A stretch of 61,441 nucleotides of DNA, taken from positions 1 to 61,441 of the forward strand of contig CANJQH010000011.1 in NCBI GenBank assembly GCA_947476335.1. The letters run 5' to 3'. A program made the position numbers and the translations under genes. Under the pieces are notes generated by a model that made no database searches, had not been told where the DNA came from, and was given only the letters and a program-made list of their open reading frames with translations. This DNA is from Anaerolineae bacterium (GTDB lineage Bacteria > Chloroflexota > Anaerolineae > J036 > Brachytrichaceae). Every line of letters starts with the position of its first letter. Position 1 is the first letter of the stretch. Below, one piece after another: positions 8,788 to 17,632 of the stretch.

Positions 8788-8817
8788 TATCTAGAAAAAG
8801 CACAGGACGAATGTCAA
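8788..8817 (-). promoter_or_regulatory. Sigma-70-type promoter, probably giving a leaderless message
   Basis: On the minus strand TTGACA (8812-8817) is followed after 18 bases by TAGATA (8788-8793). About seven bases later comes the GTG at 8781 of the DUF697 gene, so transcription should begin on or beside the start codon. No Shine-Dalgarno sequence is present. Confidence 0.65.
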
Positions 8818-8862
8818 TAACATCAACCATCCATCCTGTGAATTGACAAGCAGAATCGATGC

Positions 8863-9057
8863 CTACTTCTGCTCAGGTGTGGTCGTGCTGGCTGTCGTGT
8901 TGGCATTCTTGTCGGCTTCATCACCCTGAATTCCACGGCGGAATTCGCGGATGCTCTTGCCGAGTTCGCCGCCGATTTTGCCGATGCGGCCGACGCCGAA
9001 CAACAGAACGACCACGACCAGAATGATGATGATCTCGGTTGCTCCAATGGGTCCCAT
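8863..9057 (-). CDS. tatA: Twin-arginine translocase subunit TatA
   Basis: A 64-residue protein with one N-terminal transmembrane helix (EIIIILVVVVLLFGVGRI), the FG hinge, then an amphipathic helix GKIGGELGKSIREFRRGI and a polar Thr/Ala-rich tail. This is the TatA/E architecture; TatA multimerises to form the pore for folded twin-arginine substrates. An AAGGAG ribosome site lies about ten bases before ATG 9057. TatB and TatC are not in the window. Confidence 0.95.
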   Translation of the reverse strand: MGPIGATEIIIILVVVVLLFGVGRIGKIGGELGKSIREFRRGIQGDEADKNANTTASTTTPEQK

Positions 9058-9109
9058 GTTTTTACTTCTCCTTACCTTTCAAGTGCTTGCATTCTTGGAT
9101 TCGCCGCTA

Positions 9110-9199
9110 AGTGAGTCGCCAAAAGTTCTGGCGGCAGATTCGCCTCCCCCGCTTTGCGGGGGAGGCGAATCTGCCGGACAAAACTTATGGACAGGAACT
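9110..9199. mobile_element. Family B 90-bp MITE, copy 1
   Basis: Element from AGTGAGTCGCC to GGAACT, flanked on both sides by TA (9108-9109 and 9200-9201). The centre is a long perfect hairpin: GGCAGATTCGCCTCCCCCGC, loop TTT, then the complement. The outer parts are imperfect inverted repeats (AGTGAGTCGCCAAAAGTTCT against AGTTCCTGTCCATAAGTTTT). The inferred empty site is GCCGCTAGCGGC, itself palindromic. It lies upstream of tatA on the coding strand of that gene and carries no gene. Confidence 0.9.
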
Positions 9200-9368
9200 T
9201 AGCGGCGGCGTTCTTATGCATTCTCTGCTAGCCTGAAGATTATAGGCCCCTGTTTTTAGGCTCACAAAGGATTGTGCATTCAGAATTTGAAGCAGACCAC
9301 AATTGATCTCGCACGAAGTTCGCATGGGAGCGAAGACCACGAATTCATGATGGTCGCTTACGCTGCGC

Positions 9369-9743
9369 CTACTTGCCCACAATATGCCCAAGCACAAGGT
9401 CATGCGCGATGTGCGCCTTGTCTGCACCACGAAATTCGAACGCGTACTCGCTGTGCGTGGTGATGATATGAATCTTGCTGCTCGAAAAGAAACCGCGGCC
9501 GGCAAGAATGCTGTTGCTGTCTTCGGCAGCGACGGCCAGCACACGCAAGTACGGCACAGACACAACGGCTTTCATCTTCTGCAGAAATGCCTGGTCATAC
9601 ACAATGATGCGCAGATTCGTGATGCCGAGAAATCCCGTCCCGGTGCCCTTCAAATCGAATACTGCCTCGATTTTCTCGCCAGGCAGCAGCGCCGATGTGA
9701 TTTTGTCGAGCTGATCTTGTTTATCAAAAATTACGTCTGCCAT
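9369..9743 (-). CDS. Bacterial PH-domain (YokE-like) protein
   Basis: A 124-residue protein. LLPGEKIEAVFDLKGTGTGFLGITNLRIIVYD is the usual opening of bacterial PH-like domains, with ITNLRII as the core strand, followed by SVPYLRVLAVAAEDSN and a C-terminal helix. Such proteins are cytoplasmic or membrane-peripheral and their ligands are mostly unknown. I start at ATG 9743, preceded by a good AGGAG. That site is tandemly duplicated (CAAGGAGCATTTC occurs twice within about 30 bases). Longer starts have no support. Confidence 0.8.
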   Translation of the reverse strand: MADVIFDKQDQLDKITSALLPGEKIEAVFDLKGTGTGFLGITNLRIIVYDQAFLQKMKAVVSVPYLRVLAVAAEDSNSILAGRGFFSSSKIHIITTHSEYAFEFRGADKAHIAHDLVLGHIVGK

Positions 9744-9784
9744 GTGAAATGCTCCTTGGAGAAATGCTCCTTGCAACAATGATT

Positions 9785-9892
9785 GCAACCACTCAGGCCC
9801 ACCTCGGCAACTCCCGCAAAACACGCAATCCCTCCCCTTTCAAAGCAGGGAACATGTTTCGCGTTGAGAGACAGGCTGGCCTGAATGGTTAC
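9785..9892. mobile_element. Family A element, copy 1 (old, diverged)
   Basis: Ends read GCAACCACTCAGGCCC and GGCCTGAATGGTTAC, one or two changes from the family ends. Inside are CCCGCAAAACACG and CATGTTTCGCGTTG, the family sequences beside the core hairpin, but the hairpin itself has decayed. Flanks are CAATGATT and GAATGATC, six of eight matching, consistent with an aged 8-bp duplication. It lies between the PH-domain gene start and the S41 protease stop. Confidence 0.8.
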
Positions 9893-9969
9893 GAATGATC
9901 AGAATACAAATTTGCCACGGACACGCAAAGAATATCATGCCGAAAAAAGAGCGCACCTCAGCCGCGTCG

Positions 9970-11304
9970 TTACTTCTTCGCCGGCGCCGGCGTCGCATTG
10001 GCCGGCGGCGCGCCGGTCTCCAGATATTGCACCGCAGCATCAAGCTGCACGTCCGCCGGCGCTGCATCGGCAGCCACAACCGCATCGGCAACAACGGTGT
10101 AGTCCGGCTGAATTCCGACGCCGTGGATGCCGTGATCATTCGGCGTAAACCAGTGCTCAATCGTCACGCGCAGCTGGCCGCCATTCGACAACGTCTGCGG
10201 TGACTGCACCGAGCCTTTGCCAAAGGTGAGCTCACCGAAGAGCTTGCCACGGCCGGTATCCTGGATCGCGCCAGCAACGATTTCAGCCGCACTCGCACTG
10301 CCACCGTTCACCAGCACCACGAGCGGAATGTCCTGCGCCGCGCCAGCGTCGGTCGTTTCAGTGGTTTTCATCACGCCCTTGTAATCGCGCTCAATCACGA
10401 AGATGCCCTTCTTCAGAAACAAGTCGCCCACTTCGGCCGCCTGGCTGAGCAACCCACCCGGGTTGTCGCGCAAATCGAAAATCAGCGCCTTCGGCTTCTT
10501 GTCGAGCAACACCTGAACTTCTTCTTTCAACTGCCGGCCGGCCTGCGCACTGAAATCGAACAGGCTGACGTACCCCACGTCCTGGTTCTTCCCCACCATC
10601 TTGCTCGTCACCAGCGGAATGATGATCTCGCCGCGCGTGACAACGATTTCGAACGCGCGCGGCTTGTCGGCGCGGCGCAGCATAAGTTTCACTGCGGTGC
10701 CCTTCGGCCCGCGCACCAGCGCAGCAACTTCGCTCGTGCCCATGCCAGTGACGTTGCGCCCATCGACGGATTCGATGATGTCGTTCGCCAACACGCCCGC
10801 CTTCTCAGCCGGCGAATTTTTGAACACGCGCACAATCTGCACAGCGCCGGTCTTCGTGCTGCGCAGCGACGCACCAATGCCCTCGAAGGTGCCGTTGATG
10901 TCCTGCTCCATGATCTTCGCCAGCTTCGGTTCGACATACTGCGTGAACGGATCGCCGAGCGAATTCACCATGCCACGAATCGCGCCATCCGTCAGCGCCG
11001 AGCTCGACGGCATGTCGCCATACCACTGCGTGCGCAAACGGCGCAATACGTCGTTCACCAGCACCTGGTCAATGCGGCCGGTGGAAGCCGCAGCATCGCT
11101 CGCCGTCGACGCCTCAGAATTGCCGCTGTTCACGAACGAGGCGGCCACATGTTCCAATGGCGCGCCCGGCTGCGTCAACATCACACCGCTGGAAAGCCCC
11201 AGCACAAATAACATACCGCCGACGAAAAGGCCGAGCATGATGAGCGCCACGCTCTTGAGAGGAGAAGAAGCAGCAGAGGGAGAAGCAGGGGAAGTATTTG
11301 CCAT
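9970..11304 (-). CDS. S41-family C-terminal processing peptidase
   Basis: A 444-residue CtpA-type protease. One N-terminal transmembrane segment (about 17-44) anchors it outside the membrane. A PDZ domain (GIGASLRS to about 225) precedes the S41 catalytic core. The Ser lies in GGSASAAE (about 336-338) and the Lys in TFGKGS (about 363), forming the family Ser-Lys dyad. DLRDNPGGLL is the usual preceding motif. The C terminus is alanine- and proline-rich. It probably trims or degrades exported proteins. No operon partner; family A elements lie on both sides. Confidence 0.93.
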   Translation of the reverse strand: MANTSPASPSAASSPLKSVALIMLGLFVGGMLFVLGLSSGVMLTQPGAPLEHVAASFVNSGNSEASTASDAAASTGRIDQVLVNDVLRRLRTQWYGDMPSSSALTDGAIRGMVNSLGDPFTQYVEPKLAKIMEQDINGTFEGIGASLRSTKTGAVQIVRVFKNSPAEKAGVLANDIIESVDGRNVTGMGTSEVAALVRGPKGTAVKLMLRRADKPRAFEIVVTRGEIIIPLVTSKMVGKNQDVGYVSLFDFSAQAGRQLKEEVQVLLDKKPKALIFDLRDNPGGLLSQAAEVGDLFLKKGIFVIERDYKGVMKTTETTDAGAAQDIPLVVLVNGGSASAAEIVAGAIQDTGRGKLFGELTFGKGSVQSPQTLSNGGQLRVTIEHWFTPNDHGIHGVGIQPDYTVVADAVVAADAAPADVQLDAAVQYLETGAPPANATPAPAKK

Positions 11305-11391
11305 TTGCGATTTACTTCGTCGTATTCTGCCACCATGATCTTGGTGAGAAAAGAAAACTTAACGTTCGTCATCGGTTATTTATCGTCGGTC

Positions 11392-11474
11392 GTAACTATT
11401 CAGGCCTAAATCAGTATTTCCCGCACAACATGTGCGTGTTTCGCATTGGAAAATCGGATGGCCCAAGTCGTTAC
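11392..11474. mobile_element. Family A element, copy 2 (short form)
   Basis: Ends GTAACTATTCAGGCC and GGCCCAAGTCGTTAC. The core is shortened to a small CGCACAACATGTGCG palindrome next to TTTCGC. Flanking 8-mers are CGTCGGTC (11384-11391) and CATCGGTC (11475-11482), one mismatch. The right 8-mer overlaps the stop codon of the Nif3-like gene. Confidence 0.88.
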
Positions 11475-11480
11475 CATCGG

Positions 11481-12227
11481 TCACAATCCCGTCGGCAGAT
11501 CGACGAACAACGTCTCGACGCCGAACATCTGCGACAAATGCTGCGCCAGCACTTGGACGCCGATGGTCTCGGTGTTGTAGTGACCGCCATAAATCACCTT
11601 GAGCGGATGCTCAGCAACGGCCTGGAACCACTGATGGCTGGTCTCACCGGTGAGCAGCGTGTCCGCACCAGCAGCAAGCGCCTCGTACATCAGCGTCACA
11701 CCAAAGCCGCTGCACACAGCGACGCGAAGTGATTCGCCCACACCCTGCACAAGATTGGCTTTGCCAATGCCGCGTTCGACGCGGCGGCGCAGCACCTGCA
11801 CATCGGTCGGCTTCGGCAGATTCCCAATGAACCCAATCGTGTCGCTCTTGTGGCTGCCCCACGGTTCGATATCGACAAGGCCGGCGATGCGCGCCAGCTG
11901 AATATTGTTGCCAACTTCGGCGTGCGCATCGAGTGGAATGTGCGCTGCATATAAATTCAGGCCGGCATCGAATAACGCGCGCAGACGCCGGTGATGTGCG
12001 CCCGTCACCTGCAGATGCTCAGACCAGAACAGGCCGTGATGCGTAATGAGCATCTGCGCACCAGCGCGCGTCGCAGCCTCGATCGAGGCCTGACACGCAT
12101 CGACGGCAAAGGCAATGCGCTCGACGCGTTCGCTCCCCTGCACCTGCAAACCATTGTTGCTGCGGTCGTGATAACGGTCGATTTCCAGAAAGGAATCGAG
12201 ATGGGAGACGAGATCAGATGTGTTCAT
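11481..12227 (-). CDS. Nif3/YbgI-like dinuclear metal-binding protein
   Basis: A 248-residue member of the Nif3 family. The metal motif THHGLFW (His63, His64) and the C-terminal GHYNTETIGV supply typical metal ligands; LYAAHIPLDAH and NNIQLARIAGL are also conserved. Members form toroidal hexamers with two metals per subunit. A GTP cyclohydrolase role has been proposed for some, but it is not assignable here. I start at ATG 12227; the longer frame runs into the family A element three bases upstream. The stop codon overlaps another element, so this gene is bracketed by two insertions. Confidence 0.9.
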   Translation of the reverse strand: MNTSDLVSHLDSFLEIDRYHDRSNNGLQVQGSERVERIAFAVDACQASIEAATRAGAQMLITHHGLFWSEHLQVTGAHHRRLRALFDAGLNLYAAHIPLDAHAEVGNNIQLARIAGLVDIEPWGSHKSDTIGFIGNLPKPTDVQVLRRRVERGIGKANLVQGVGESLRVAVCSGFGVTLMYEALAAGADTLLTGETSHQWFQAVAEHPLKVIYGGHYNTETIGVQVLAQHLSQMFGVETLFVDLPTGL

Positions 12228-12230
12228 TTC

Positions 12231-12342
12231 GTAACTACTCAGGCCAGCCATTTTTCCAACGCGAAACGCACTATTCTCTCCCCCGAAGGGGGAGAGAATA
12301 GTGCGTTTCGCGGGAAATACTGATTTGGGCCTGAGTAGTTAC
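12231..12342. mobile_element. Family A element, copy 3
   Basis: A complete 112-bp copy. Ends are GTAACTACTCAGGCC and GGCCTGAGTAGTTAC, with exact flanking duplication TTCATTTC (12223-12230 and 12343-12350). The left flank includes the ATG of the Nif3-like gene. The core hairpin is GCACTATTCTCTCCCCC with a GAA-containing loop and its complement, between CGCGAAA and TTTCGCG. Confidence 0.95.
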
Positions 12343-12370
12343 TTCATTTCAAATTTGAATTTCAGATTTC

Positions 12371-12530
12371 GTAACGACTCAGGCTGCTCTATTTTCCAAC
12401 GCGAAACGCACGATTCCTCCTCCTGTCCTCCTGTCCTCCTGTCCTCCTGTCTTCCTGTCTTCCTGTCTTCCCAAAGGAAGGAGGAATCGTGCGTTTCGCG
12501 GGACATATCGACGTAAGCCTGAGCAGTTAC
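12371..12530. mobile_element. Family A element, copy 4 (subtype with octamer tandem repeat)
   Basis: Ends GTAACGACTCAGGCTGC and AAGCCTGAGCAGTTAC. Flanks are CAGATTTC on both sides (12363-12370 and 12531-12538); the right one overlaps the M20 hydrolase stop. The core stem GCACGATTCCTCC pairs with GGAGGAATCGTGC. The loop has expanded into about six tandem copies of the octamer TCCTGTC(C/T) at 12421-12468. The inner flanks (GCTCTATTTTCCA and GGGACATATCGACGTA) mark a subtype shared with copy 13. Confidence 0.92.
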
Positions 12531-12536
12531 CAGATT

Positions 12537-13754
<1,218 letters not shown>

Positions 13755-13788
13755 GGACGTAGTTGTAACACGGACGCAACGACTCAAG

Positions 13789-13970
13789 GGGTCCATTCGC
13801 CAAAAGGGGCAAACTTTCGACCGCCGGCGATCGGCACTGATTGGAATCCGCGAAACGTGCTATCTCCCTCCCCCAAAGTGGGAGGGAGATAGCACGTTTC
13901 GCGGGATTGACCAACGATGGGCCGCACGCGATGACGGATGACCCAATCGCCCCTTTTGGCGAATGCACCC
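13789..13970. mobile_element. Family C 182-bp MITE-like element
   Basis: Terminal inverted repeats of 22 bases with one mismatch, beginning GGGTCCATTCGCCAAAAGG on the left and GGGTGCATTCGCCAAAAGG on the right (complement). Exact 8-bp flanking duplication GACTCAAG (13781-13788 and 13971-13978). The centre is a perfect hairpin, CGCGAAACGTGCTATCTCCC with its complement, which resembles the family A core (CGAAA, then C/T-rich). No gene inside. Confidence 0.92.
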
Positions 13971-14045
13971 GACTCAAGATGGATCCATGTATCCGGAATT
14001 GAAGGCAAAAACCACAAGACGGTTTCGCACAAAACATTCATGCTT

Positions 14046-14157
14046 GTAACTACTCAGGCCAGCTATTTTTCCAACGCGAAACACACTATCCTCTCCCCCT
14101 TCGGGGGAGAGGATAGTGTGTTTCGCGGGAAATACTGATTTGGGCATGAGTAGTTAC
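14046..14157. mobile_element. Family A element, copy 5
   Basis: A complete copy. Ends GTAACTACTCAGGCC and GGCATGAGTAGTTAC, exact duplication TCATGCTT (14038-14045 and 14158-14165) in unique flanking DNA. Core stem ACACTATCCTCTCCCCC with loop TTCG; relative to its flanks the loop is inverted compared with copies 3, 8, 9 and 10. Confidence 0.95.
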
Positions 14158-14255
14158 TCATGCTTTCATTTCGCAGGCGTTCGGCACAACAAACCTACGC
14201 AATGGCAGCGACGCGCAATTCACACGGTCCATCCGTTGGAGTTTTTGCAGATCAA

Positions 14256-14283
14256 TTGACACGTCGCTTTTGATCTCTAGAAT
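14256..14283 (+). promoter_or_regulatory. Promoter of the sulfur assimilation operon
   Basis: TTGACA (14256-14261), 16-base spacer, TAGAAT (14278-14283), then about 25 bases to the first ATG. This is the best sigma-70-like promoter in the window. No obvious operator palindrome was seen, although the family A element ends about 100 bases upstream. Confidence 0.75.
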
Positions 14284-14308
14284 TGTGTTTCCTTTCCCGC
14301 AAAACGAC

Positions 14309-15106
14309 ATGATGAACGACCCCACCGCCCTTCAAATTTCACAGGTGAGCAAGACTTTCGTCATGCGCGATCGCTCAGTGCAGGCGCTGACGCCGATCGA
14401 CCTCACCGTCAAGGCGGGCGAATTCGTCTGTCTGCTCGGCGCCAGCGGCTGCGGAAAATCGACGCTGTTGAGCCTAATCGCCGGGCTTGAAGCACCAACG
14501 ACCGGCGTAGTCACTGCAGGCGACGCACCGGTCGTCGGACCAGGCATAGATCGCGTGATGATGTTCCAGGACGCGGCATTGTTTCCTTGGCTGACGGTGC
14601 AGGAGAACGTGGAATTTCCGCTGCGCCAAGCCGGCCACAGTAAAGCCGTTCGCGCCGCCACCGCACGCGAATGGATCGAGCGTGTGCATCTGGCTGGATT
14701 CGAACGCAGCGCGGTGCATCAGTTGTCGGGCGGCATGCGCCAGCGCGTCGCGCTGGCGCGCTCGCTGGCGATCAATCCGGCAATGCTGCTCATGGATGAA
14801 CCATTCGGCGCGCTCGATGCGCTCACGCGCGACAGGCTGCACCATGAGCTGGAAAAACTCTGGTCAGCCACGCGTAAGACAATCCTCTTCGTCACACACA
14901 ACGTGCGCGAGGCAGTAGCGCTGGGCGATCGTGTGCTGGTGTTTTCGCCGCGCCCTGGCCGCATCCTCGGCGAATTTCGCATCGACCTGCCGCGGCCGCG
15001 CTCGCTCGAAGACATGGCCGTCATCAAAAAGACAGCAGAGGTCATGGATGTGCTGCGCGGTGCGCTGGAGGCGGCGCCGGGCGAACTCGAAGGCGCGTTC
15101 ATTTAG
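14309..15106 (+). CDS. ABC transporter ATPase, nitrate/sulfonate/taurine type
   Basis: About 265 residues of the SsuB/TauB/NrtD family. Walker A is GASGCGKST, the signature is LSGGMRQRVALARS and Walker B is MLLMDEPFGALDALTR, followed by the H-loop FVTHNVREAV. GLEAPTTGVVTAGDAPVVGPG is characteristic of this subfamily. I start at ATG 14309 (MMNDPTAL; 14312 is equally possible); a longer frame to 14270 covers the promoter. First gene of the sulfur locus, followed by its permease. The gene neighbourhood suggests sulfonate or sulfate as substrate; the sequence does not decide. Confidence 0.92.
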   Translation: MMNDPTALQISQVSKTFVMRDRSVQALTPIDLTVKAGEFVCLLGASGCGKSTLLSLIAGLEAPTTGVVTAGDAPVVGPGIDRVMMFQDAALFPWLTVQENVEFPLRQAGHSKAVRAATAREWIERVHLAGFERSAVHQLSGGMRQRVALARSLAINPAMLLMDEPFGALDALTRDRLHHELEKLWSATRKTILFVTHNVREAVALGDRVLVFSPRPGRILGEFRIDLPRPRSLEDMAVIKKTAEVMDVLRGALEAAPGELEGAFI

Positions 15107-15128
15107 CCGGAAAATAAGATCTGCTGAA

Positions 15129-15935
15129 ATGTCAATACAAAAGACGCCCGCACTCACCACGCGCGCAACCCACACCACACTCACGCGCCGTGTGATTTTC
15201 TTCGCCGCGATTTTGATCGTATGGGAATTGGTCGCACGCAGTGGAATCTGGGAGTCGTATCTTTTTCCCGGTCCTCTCGTCGTCGGGCGCACGCTGATCG
15301 ACGGCATCGTCGAAGGTGAATATCTCCACGCAGCGTTGATCAGCCTGCAGCGCATCGTCATCGGCTACGGCATCTCGCTCGTCCTCGGCATGAGCATCGG
15401 CGCGCTGATTGCGCGCAATTCGATTCTGGAAGACACCATCGGTTCGCTGGTGGTGGGCCTGCAGGCGCTGCCGAGCGTCTGCTGGCTGCCGCTCGCGATT
15501 CTATGGCTCGGGCTGAGCGAACGCGCGATCCAGTTCGTCATCGTCATGGGTGCACTGTTCTCGATCATCCTCGGCGTGCGCGACGGGATCCGCAACACGC
15601 CGCCGATTTTCGTGAAGGCCGCGCGCAATCTGGGCGCCACAGGATTTACGCTGTATGTGCAAGTGATCATCCCGGCCGCATTGCCATCGATCGTCGCCGG
15701 CCTGAAACAGGGCTGGGCCTTTGCATGGCGCTCGCTGATGGCGGCCGAGCTGTTGTTCTTTTCGCTCAGCCTCGGCAACCTGCTGCAGACCGGACGCGAC
15801 TTCAACGACGCCGCCGGCGTCATGGCCGTGATGATGCTGATCATCGCGGTGGGCGTGACGGTCAACCAGCTGATCTTCGCGCCGATCGAGCGGCGCATCG
15901 GCGAACGATGGGGATATGCCGCCGCATCGAACTAA
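15129..15935 (+). CDS. ABC transporter permease, SsuC/TauC/NrtB type
   Basis: A 268-residue membrane protein with about six hydrophobic helices. The cytoplasmic coupling motif is in the stretch VKAARNLGATGFTLYVQVIIPAALPSIVAGLKQ, the EAA-loop of this family. WRSLMAAELLF and GVTVNQLIFAPIERRIGERWG close it as usual. It pairs with the ATPase 22 bases upstream. No periplasmic substrate-binding protein is encoded nearby, so the importer must use a partner from elsewhere. Confidence 0.92.
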   Translation: MSIQKTPALTTRATHTTLTRRVIFFAAILIVWELVARSGIWESYLFPGPLVVGRTLIDGIVEGEYLHAALISLQRIVIGYGISLVLGMSIGALIARNSILEDTIGSLVVGLQALPSVCWLPLAILWLGLSERAIQFVIVMGALFSIILGVRDGIRNTPPIFVKAARNLGATGFTLYVQVIIPAALPSIVAGLKQGWAFAWRSLMAAELLFFSLSLGNLLQTGRDFNDAAGVMAVMMLIIAVGVTVNQLIFAPIERRIGERWGYAAASN

Positions 15936-15941
15936 CGAATC

Positions 15942-16658
15942 ATGACGACACAGGAACCAACCCACGATCTCTCCGCCATCGCCGCCGCCGTCGGCGCACA
16001 GGATTTGTCCGGCGCGCTGCACTGGATGGCCGAACACTTTCCCGGCGGGCTGGCGTTTTCGACGTCGCTCGGCCAGGAGGATCAGGTCATCACGGATGCG
16101 ATCTTCCGCAACAAGCTCGATGTGCGCATATTCACGCTCGACACCGGCAGGCTGTTCGCCGAAACGTACGAGTTGATCGATGCCACACGTCAGCGCTACG
16201 ACGCCCGCATCGACGTGTTCACACCCGATGCGGCGCTGCTGCAGAAGCTCACGACCGAAAAAGGCTTCCACAGCTTTTACGAGTCGGTGGAAAACAGGAA
16301 AGAGTGCTGCCACGTGCGCAAAGTTGAACCGCTCACGCGCGCGCTGCACGGCGCACAGGTATGGGTGACTGGCTTGCGCGCCGAGCAGTCTGCCAATCGC
16401 CAGGCGATGCGCATCGTCGAATGGGACGCCGGCTACGGCCTGATCAAATTCAATCCGCTGATCGCGTGGTCGTACGCAGATGTGCTGGAATACATCCGCG
16501 CTCATGATGTGCCCGATAATCCATTGCATCGCCGCGGGTTTGTCAGCATCGGCTGCGCACCGTGCACGCGTGCGATCGAGCCGGGCGAAGATCCGCGCGC
16601 CGGGCGCTGGTGGTGGGAAACATCAAAAAAAGAATGCGGACTGCACAGATCATCATGA
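15942..16658 (+). CDS. cysH: Assimilatory APS (phosphoadenylyl-sulfate) reductase
   Basis: A 238-residue PAPS/APS reductase. FSTSLGQEDQV is the phosphosulfate-binding loop, and LDTGRLFAETYEL and VTGLRAEQSANR are conserved. Cys122-Cys123 (ECCHVRK) and Cys205/Cys208 (GCAPCTR) are the four ligands of the [4Fe-4S] cluster that marks APS-using enzymes, and the catalytic Cys232 is in KKECGLH. It reduces adenylyl-sulfate to sulfite with thioredoxin. The lack of an APS kinase gene here fits direct APS use. Its stop overlaps the cysD start (ATGA). Confidence 0.95.
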   Translation: MTTQEPTHDLSAIAAAVGAQDLSGALHWMAEHFPGGLAFSTSLGQEDQVITDAIFRNKLDVRIFTLDTGRLFAETYELIDATRQRYDARIDVFTPDAALLQKLTTEKGFHSFYESVENRKECCHVRKVEPLTRALHGAQVWVTGLRAEQSANRQAMRIVEWDAGYGLIKFNPLIAWSYADVLEYIRAHDVPDNPLHRRGFVSIGCAPCTRAIEPGEDPRAGRWWWETSKKECGLHRSS

Positions 16659-17602
16659 TGAAAAACAGCATTGCTGCATCACCAATATTTGCCGACGGAC
16701 AAGCGCAGGCCGCTGCCTTTCCGTACGAACTCGCCGATGAGGCCATATACATCCTGCGCGAAACTGCTGCGCAGTTCGAACGTCCAGCGATTCTGTTCTC
16801 CGGCGGCAAAGACTCCATCGTCATCGCCCATCTCGCCATGCGCGCCTTTGCGCCCGCCCGCCCACCCTTCCCACTCTTACACATCGATACCGGCCACAAC
16901 TTCCCCGAGACCCTCACGTTTCGCGATCGCCTCGTCGCAGAGCTCGGCTTCGACCTCATCGTGCGCACCGTGCAGGATTCAATCAACCGCGGCCGCGTTC
17001 GCGAGGAATCCGGCAAATACGCCAGCCGCAACGCATTGCAGACCGTCACCCTCCTCGATGCCATCGAAGAACTCAAATACGATGCATGCATCGGTGGTGC
17101 CCGCCGCGACGAAGAAAAAGCCCGCGCCAAGGAGCGCGTCTTCTCCGTCCGCAACGAGTTTGGCCAGTGGGACGCCCAGCGCCAGCGCCCCGAACTCTTC
17201 GACATGTACAACGGCCGTATCGCCCCAGGCGAAAATGTCCGCGTGTTTCCTATTTCGAACTGGACCGAGCTCGACGTCTGGAATTTCATCCGCGAACAGC
17301 ACATCGCCCTGCCCTCGATTTATTTCGCGCACGAGCGTGACGTCTTTGATCGCGACGGACTAATCTGGGCCGACTCACCTTTCATCAACAAGACACCTGA
17401 CGAACAGCCCTACCGCACCGTCGTCCGCTTCCGCACCGTCGGAGACATGACCTGCACCGCCGCCGTCCGCTCCGACGCCACTGCGCTCGACGATGTCATC
17501 ACAGAGATTCGCTCCGCCGAAATTTCTGAACGCGGCGCCCGCATCGACGACAAACGCTCCGAAGCTGCCATGGAGAAACGTAAGCGCGACGGCTATTTTT
17601 AA
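16655..17602 (+). CDS. cysD: Sulfate adenylyltransferase subunit 2 (CysD)
   Basis: About 315 residues. The PP-loop SGGKDS is at 49-54, followed by LLHIDTGHNFPETLTFRD and the CysD signature GGARRDEEKARAKER. WTELDVWNFIREQHI and the C-terminal KRSEAAMEKRKRDGYF are typical. It forms ATP with sulfate into APS when complexed with the GTPase CysN. I use ATG 16655, which overlaps the cysH stop; longer frames are out of family. Downstream cysN follows after 30 bases. Confidence 0.96.
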   Translation: MMKNSIAASPIFADGQAQAAAFPYELADEAIYILRETAAQFERPAILFSGGKDSIVIAHLAMRAFAPARPPFPLLHIDTGHNFPETLTFRDRLVAELGFDLIVRTVQDSINRGRVREESGKYASRNALQTVTLLDAIEELKYDACIGGARRDEEKARAKERVFSVRNEFGQWDAQRQRPELFDMYNGRIAPGENVRVFPISNWTELDVWNFIREQHIALPSIYFAHERDVFDRDGLIWADSPFINKTPDEQPYRTVVRFRTVGDMTCTAAVRSDATALDDVITEIRSAEISERGARIDDKRSEAAMEKRKRDGYF

Positions 17603-17632
17603 GGTAATTTAAGCTTCGCACTGAATCACGCA

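Larger units (their letters stand above)
13755..14308. other. Divergent intergenic region filled with mobile repeats
   Basis: This 554-base gap between the M20 gene and the sulfur operon holds one family C element, a 67-base unique stretch, a family A element and then the operon promoter. No protein-coding frame is convincing. Confidence 0.8.

Noticed and set aside
12231-12342. Family A hairpins as intrinsic terminators
   Set aside because: The stems are strong but lack a following U run and are bounded by inverted ends and target duplications, so mobility explains them better; a secondary role in termination remains possible.
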